From the NCBI GenBank assembly GCA_012799535.1, contig JAAZLB010000227.1, positions 1-9,425 of the forward strand: a DNA stretch of 9,425 nucleotides, written 5' to 3'. The translations under genes were made by a program, and so were the position numbers. The DNA comes from Bacillota bacterium (GTDB taxonomy: Bacteria; Bacillota; Limnochordia; Darwinibacteriales; Darwinibacteriaceae). Positions within the stretch are counted from its first letter, which is position 1. Each line of letters begins with the position of its first letter. Under the pieces are notes generated by a model. The model saw nothing but the letters and a program-made list of their open reading frames with translations. It did not search any database and had not been told where the DNA came from. Positions 6,853-9,425 of this stretch are shown one piece after another.

Positions 6853-7558
6853 CACAATCCTCACGCTCTTTCAAACGAAAGCCAAAACCCCAAACCGTAT
6901 CAATAACTACTCGACTGTCAGCGATTTTCTTCCGTAGTCTTCGAACAGTATCATCGGCAGCTCTCGTTTCTACAATGCTATCATATCCCCAAACCTTATC
7001 TAAAAGTTCATTTCGGGAGACGGCTCGTTCCTGGTGCTCCATGAGATAACACAAGAGATTGTACTCATTCGGAGTGAGATCTAACTGCCGATCTCCCATA
7101 GTAACAAGTTTACTGTTGCAGTTAATGGTAATATCTCCGTAAGTGAGTACACCTTCAGAAGGCTTTTCTTGAACCCCTTGATCAAACTCAATACGCCGAA
7201 AAATAGCCTTCACCCGCATTACCAAAGATATTGCCGAAAAGGGTTTAGTAAAGTAATCGTCACTCCCTAGATTAATTCCAGTGACATAATCTAAATCGCT
7301 ATCGCGGGCAGTTAACATAATAATGGGAACCGTACTGAACTGCCTGATCTGGGAACAGATGGAAAAACCATCGGCACCAGGCATCATAATATCGAGAATC
7401 ACTAAGTCACATGGCTGTTGCCGGAAAGTCTCCAGTAATTTCTCTCCATCTTCAAAAGCAGTTACCACATAGCCTTCGCTTTCCAAAAAAGACTTCACCA
7501 CAGTTCGAATATTTTCTTCATCATCAGCAATGTAAATTGTTTTGGTCGTAGACTTCAA
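6845..7558 (-). CDS. OmpR-family response regulator
   Basis: A 237-residue two-domain response regulator. The receiver domain (about 5-120) has the acidic pair D12-D13, phospho-acceptor D56 in LVILDIMMPGADG, T83 in IIMLTARDS and K105 in YFTKPFS. The winged-helix DNA-binding domain (about 137-232) shows LDLTPNEYNLLCYLMEH, SRNELLDKVWGY, ADDTVRRLRKKI and a final WGFGFRL, all standard for the OmpR/PhoB class. I chose a TTG start at 7558 because GGAGGTGA lies at optimal spacing. The in-frame ATG at 7576 would put that site inside the gene and would lie almost at the predicted transcription start. The gene overlaps the cognate kinase by 8 bp. Repeated elements upstream suggest autoregulation. Confidence 0.94.
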   Translation of the reverse strand: MKSTTKTIYIADDEENIRTVVKSFLESEGYVVTAFEDGEKLLETFRQQPCDLVILDIMMPGADGFSICSQIRQFSTVPIIMLTARDSDLDYVTGINLGSDDYFTKPFSAISLVMRVKAIFRRIEFDQGVQEKPSEGVLTYGDITINCNSKLVTMGDRQLDLTPNEYNLLCYLMEHQERAVSRNELLDKVWGYDSIVETRAADDTVRRLRKKIADSRVVIDTVWGFGFRLKEREDCDD

Positions 7559-7584
7559 AGACTCACCTCCCCACATTCATGTTC

Positions 7585-7649
7585 AGTATACCTCGGACTG
7601 AAGAAATAATCTCCGCGTTGTTCTATCAAAATCTCCGCAAATCTCCTGC
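7585..7649 (-). promoter_or_regulatory. Promoter and candidate operator repeats of the response-regulator operon
   Basis: On the minus strand a good -10, TATACT, lies at 7590-7585. The -35 position holds no TTGACA-like hexamer. Instead, GGAGATT, preceded by GC or GCA, occurs three times: at about 7649-7640, 7638-7630 and 7616-7608. The GC dinucleotides are 11 and 22 bp apart, and the last copy overlaps the -35 position. A weak -35 replaced by helically phased repeats is the usual form of a promoter activated by an OmpR/PhoB-type regulator, so autoregulation is likely. The implied transcript start near 7578 supports the TTG start at 7558. Confidence 0.55.
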
Positions 7650-7673
7650 AAAAAAGTACTCAGTCTGAATGTG

Positions 7674-7716
7674 AAAAAACCCCGTCCTTAGTGAGTGTTG
7701 ATCACTAAAGACGGAG
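7674..7716 (-). terminator. Strong intrinsic terminator after the SGNH hydrolase gene
   Basis: On the minus strand CCGTCTTTAGTGA (7714-7702), a 7-base loop and TCACTAAGGACGG (7694-7682) pair over 13 bp with one G-U, extended by two outer pairs, then GG and six Ts (7679-7674). It ends the isomerase-hydrolase operon and isolates the response-regulator promoter from readthrough. Confidence 0.93.
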
Positions 7717-7749
7717 GACTTTTAACTTACTGCCCACATATAAACAACC

Positions 7750-8382
7750 TTATAGCTCTACCCCAATAGCTTGTAACCAAGCTTGAGCAATAAGTCCATG
7801 TCCTGCATGGGAAGGGTGCACACCATCAGGTGCCCAGTAACTTGGCTTCTGTCTAGCACAGGCCTGGGCAAAAAGACCATCTAGGGGTACATAGAGGGCG
7901 CCAAATTCGCGAGCTAACTCTCGCACCACTTGGATTTTAGGATCCAAGTCCTCTCGCCAGGCCCTTAATTCAGGTTTGACGGGCACTAAAAATGGTTCTA
8001 GTAGAATCAATTTAGCAGAAGTCTCTTGCCTTACTCTAGTTAAGAGGCGCTCATAACCTGCGGCATACTCTTCAGTTGAAGTAGGATCATTACGGTCAAA
8101 ACGACGCCAACAATCATTTATCCCAATCATGATGGAAAGCACATTAGGTTGTAAATCTAGACAGTCTTGATCCCAGCGTGCTTCTAAATCCCGCACCCGA
8201 TTACCACTAATGCCCCGGTTCAAGAATTGTACGTCCTGTTCGGGATACAAAGCAGAATACCAGCTCGCCACCAAATTGGCATAACCGATACCTAAAGACT
8301 GGGACCGAATCCGATCCCTGCCTGTATCTGTAATGCTATCTCCTTGGAACAACACAATATCCTTCTCGTTAATAAAGCTCAT
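7750..8382 (-). CDS. SGNH/GDSL-family hydrolase (esterase/lipase type)
   Basis: A 210-residue SGNH hydrolase. Block I is LFQGDSITDTG with nucleophile S16; block II is GISGNRVRDLEARW with oxyanion residue G60 and N61; block III is MIGINDCW with N89; block V is APDGVHPSHAGH with D186 and H189 completing the catalytic set. No signal peptide is seen, so it is probably cytoplasmic. Close relatives act as carbohydrate or acyl esterases; the substrate cannot be read here. The ATG at 8382 follows AAAGGAGAAGG. It is co-oriented with the TIM-barrel isomerase-like gene 70 bp upstream, suggesting joint use in breakdown of an acylated (for example acetylated) sugar. A hairpin lies immediately before its ribosome site, and a strong terminator follows. 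Confidence 0.92.
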   Translation of the reverse strand: MSFINEKDIVLFQGDSITDTGRDRIRSQSLGIGYANLVASWYSALYPEQDVQFLNRGISGNRVRDLEARWDQDCLDLQPNVLSIMIGINDCWRRFDRNDPTSTEEYAAGYERLLTRVRQETSAKLILLEPFLVPVKPELRAWREDLDPKIQVVRELAREFGALYVPLDGLFAQACARQKPSYWAPDGVHPSHAGHGLIAQAWLQAIGVEL

Positions 8383-8395
8383 GGATCCTTCTCCT

Positions 8396-8428
8396 TTAGC
8401 GAAATAACTTATAGTGCTACTTCGCTAA
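8396..8428 (-). repeat. Intercistronic hairpin next to the SGNH hydrolase ribosome binding site
   Basis: On the minus strand TTAGCGAAGTA (8428-8418), an 11-base spacer and TATTTCGCTAA (8406-8396) form an 11-bp stem with one G-U. An outer CC/GG pair, after one bulged A, would reach into the AAAGGAG ribosome site. There is no T tract, so it is not a terminator. It may act as an mRNA processing or stability element, as a translation control element, or, on DNA, as an operator. Confidence 0.55.
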
Positions 8429-8452
8429 GGCTCTAAATTAACCTGCTCGTAT

Positions 8453-9163
8453 CTACAGTTCCCGGAGATACTGCCTTAAATTCTTCAAACTAGCCTCTAA
8501 ACCAAAGAGAGGACTTTCTAAGCCAGAGAAATCTACCGCGATCCAACCAGTATAATTTTGTTCCCATAAGGCCCGAATAATAGCTTGCACTTCCACTAGA
8601 CCTAGACCGAGTACACTACCAACATAATGCTCTCCATCTTGCCCCCGGAGCCCACGGGACTTTTCATGAGACTCTGCTAAACGCAAGTCACTAGCCCGTA
8701 CATGACCTACCTTGGGGTGAGGGCGTTCCCCTAGGAGAAAAAAGTCCGCCATATGGAAAGTGCTTTTCACATACGGACTATCTATACTAAGAGGCAGGCT
8801 CCCTTGATCTAAACACAAGGTTAGTTCTGCTTCCTCCAGGTAAGGAAGGATTTCAGGCAATCTAGCAAATGGCTCAGAAACACGGATACAAGAAGCACCT
8901 AATTGTAAACCAGTCTCGATCCCTTGCTTCAAAGCTTCCGGTTCCTCCAAGTCCTGAGTTAAAGCGTAACAGGCTACCTCTAGTCCCGTTTCCTCTAAGA
9001 CTTGAAGCATCCTTTCTAACTCCCCAAGATCCTTCAAGTACCGATCACAAAGCTCCACACCATCCACTGCAAGACTAGCGGCATACTTCAAAAAGGACAC
9101 ATTGTTTAGTTCTCCCAGTACAAAGCGATCATGTAAACAGCACATACTAATGGCAACTTTCAC
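8453..9163 (-). CDS. Sugar phosphate isomerase/epimerase-like TIM-barrel protein
   Basis: A 236-residue protein of the xylose isomerase-like TIM-barrel (AP_endonuc_2) superfamily. The opening VKVAISMCCLHDR, FLKYAASLAVDGVELCD with E37 at the end of strand 2, GLEVACYALTQD, LGASCIRV, GHVRASDLRLAE with H154, and LGLGLVEVQAIIRALWEQ then YTGWIAVDF with D211 follow the fold in order. The usual metal set is altered: the mid-barrel E-N-H-type site reads CLDQG (D119) and the final Glu is Asp 211. It may still bind metal, or may have lost it. The predicted GTG start at 9163 has AAGGACGGAG upstream and matches the usual family N-terminus. An in-frame ATG at 9208, with AAGGGTGA nearby, would add 15 basic residues and cannot be excluded. 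It is likely the first gene of an operon with the SGNH hydrolase, so a role in sugar catabolism is probable; the reaction is unknown. Confidence 0.82.
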   Translation of the reverse strand: MKVAISMCCLHDRFVLGELNNVSFLKYAASLAVDGVELCDRYLKDLGELERMLQVLEETGLEVACYALTQDLEEPEALKQGIETGLQLGASCIRVSEPFARLPEILPYLEEAELTLCLDQGSLPLSIDSPYVKSTFHMADFFLLGERPHPKVGHVRASDLRLAESHEKSRGLRGQDGEHYVGSVLGLGLVEVQAIIRALWEQNYTGWIAVDFSGLESPLFGLEASLKNLRQYLREL

Positions 9164-9244
9164 GATGCTCCGTCCTTTCCGTAGGGATTTTACACCCTTC
9201 CTTAACATTTAATTCACCCTTAGGGGCGCTTTTTCCTTGCTGTG

Positions 9245-9253
9245 TGCTATAAT
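9245..9253 (+). promoter_or_regulatory. Extended -10 promoter of the DinG-like gene
   Basis: TGCTATAAT combines a perfect TATAAT (9248-9253) with the TG of an extended -10. No good -35 is seen at 17 bp, which extended -10 promoters tolerate. The transcript would start near 9260, just before the GGCGGTGAG ribosome site and the TTG start at 9274. Confidence 0.68.
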
Positions 9254-9273
9254 AAAAAAAAGGCGGTGAGATT

Positions 9274-9425
9274 TTGGCTTTCAATGCAGAACAACTCCTA
9301 GGCCCCAAGGGTTTATTGGCCAAGGAACTTGCAACATACGAATACCGTTTAGAGCAACTGCAAATGGCAGATCATGTTTATACTAGCTTACAACAGGGAG
9401 GACACGGAATTATCGAAGCTGGGAC
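9274..9425 (+). CDS. DinG-like ATP-dependent helicase, N-terminal fragment (runs off the right edge)
   Basis: Fifty codons are visible, starting TTG GCT TTC and encoding LAFNAEQLLGPKGLLAKELA, then TYEYRLEQLQMADHVYTSLQ and QGGHGIIEAG. The pattern YE.R..Q..MA..V...L..G....IEAG is the Q-motif-like and pre-Walker A region of DinG/YoaA/XPD-type superfamily 2 helicases; the Walker A itself (normally GTGTGKS) would begin at the window edge. These proteins unwind DNA during repair or, in some Bacillota, carry an added exonuclease domain (not seen in this N-terminal part). The TTG start follows GGCGGTGAG at short spacing and matches the protein start; the nearby ATG at 9284 is in another frame and stops after five codons. 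The gene diverges from the isomerase operon. Confidence 0.78.
   Translation, partial: MAFNAEQLLGPKGLLAKELATYEYRLEQLQMADHVYTSLQQGGHGIIEAG

Noticed and set aside
7559..7576. ATG start of the response regulator at 7576
   Set aside because: It would place GGAGGTGA inside the gene and start within a few bases of the predicted transcription start; the TTG at 7558 has ideal spacing.

Overview
This window looks like a chromosomal segment of a Bacillota (Firmicutes) bacterium. The signs are moderate GC, strong GGAGG-type ribosome binding sites, several TTG/GTG starts, U-rich intrinsic terminators, and families common in that phylum (CotH, VTC, DUF4956, an OmpR-type two-component pair, MoxR/DUF58, a DinG-like helicase). 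I cannot place it more precisely. No rRNA, tRNA, CRISPR array, transposase or phage gene is visible, and the window is almost fully coding. The longest gap between genes is the 191 bp before the response regulator.

Layout, left to right. (1) Minus strand, 1-1272: a MoxR AAA+ ATPase, translationally overlapped by a DUF58 protein that runs off the left edge. (2) Plus strand, 1404-2189: a NagD-like HAD phosphatase, divergent from moxR and closed by an intrinsic terminator at 2197-2221. (3) Minus strand, 5314 down to 2223: a three-gene operon of a VTC-domain polyphosphate polymerase-like protein, a DUF4956 membrane protein and a membrane-anchored CotH-family kinase. (4) Minus strand, 7558 down to 5464: an overlapping OmpR-type response regulator and sensor histidine kinase, ended by a strong terminator just upstream of the VTC operon. 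(5) Minus strand, 9163 down to 7750: a TIM-barrel sugar isomerase/epimerase-like protein and an SGNH/GDSL hydrolase, ended by a very strong terminator. (6) Plus strand, from 9274 to the right edge: the start of a DinG-like helicase.

The most interesting part is 2223-7558. A soluble VTC catalytic domain, a DUF4956 membrane protein and an exported, membrane-anchored CotH kinase lie together, directly downstream of a two-component system. My inference is that the VTC protein makes polyphosphate or a related polymer at the inner membrane face, DUF4956 provides a membrane partner or channel, and CotH acts on the outer face. The two-component system would respond to an envelope or polyanion signal. 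The promoters support regulation by an OmpR-type regulator. Three copies of a GGAGATT-containing element on a helical-turn spacing sit upstream of the response-regulator -10, and an exact 8-bp direct repeat with 11-bp periodicity sits upstream of the VTC operon. None of the functional links is proven by the sequence alone.
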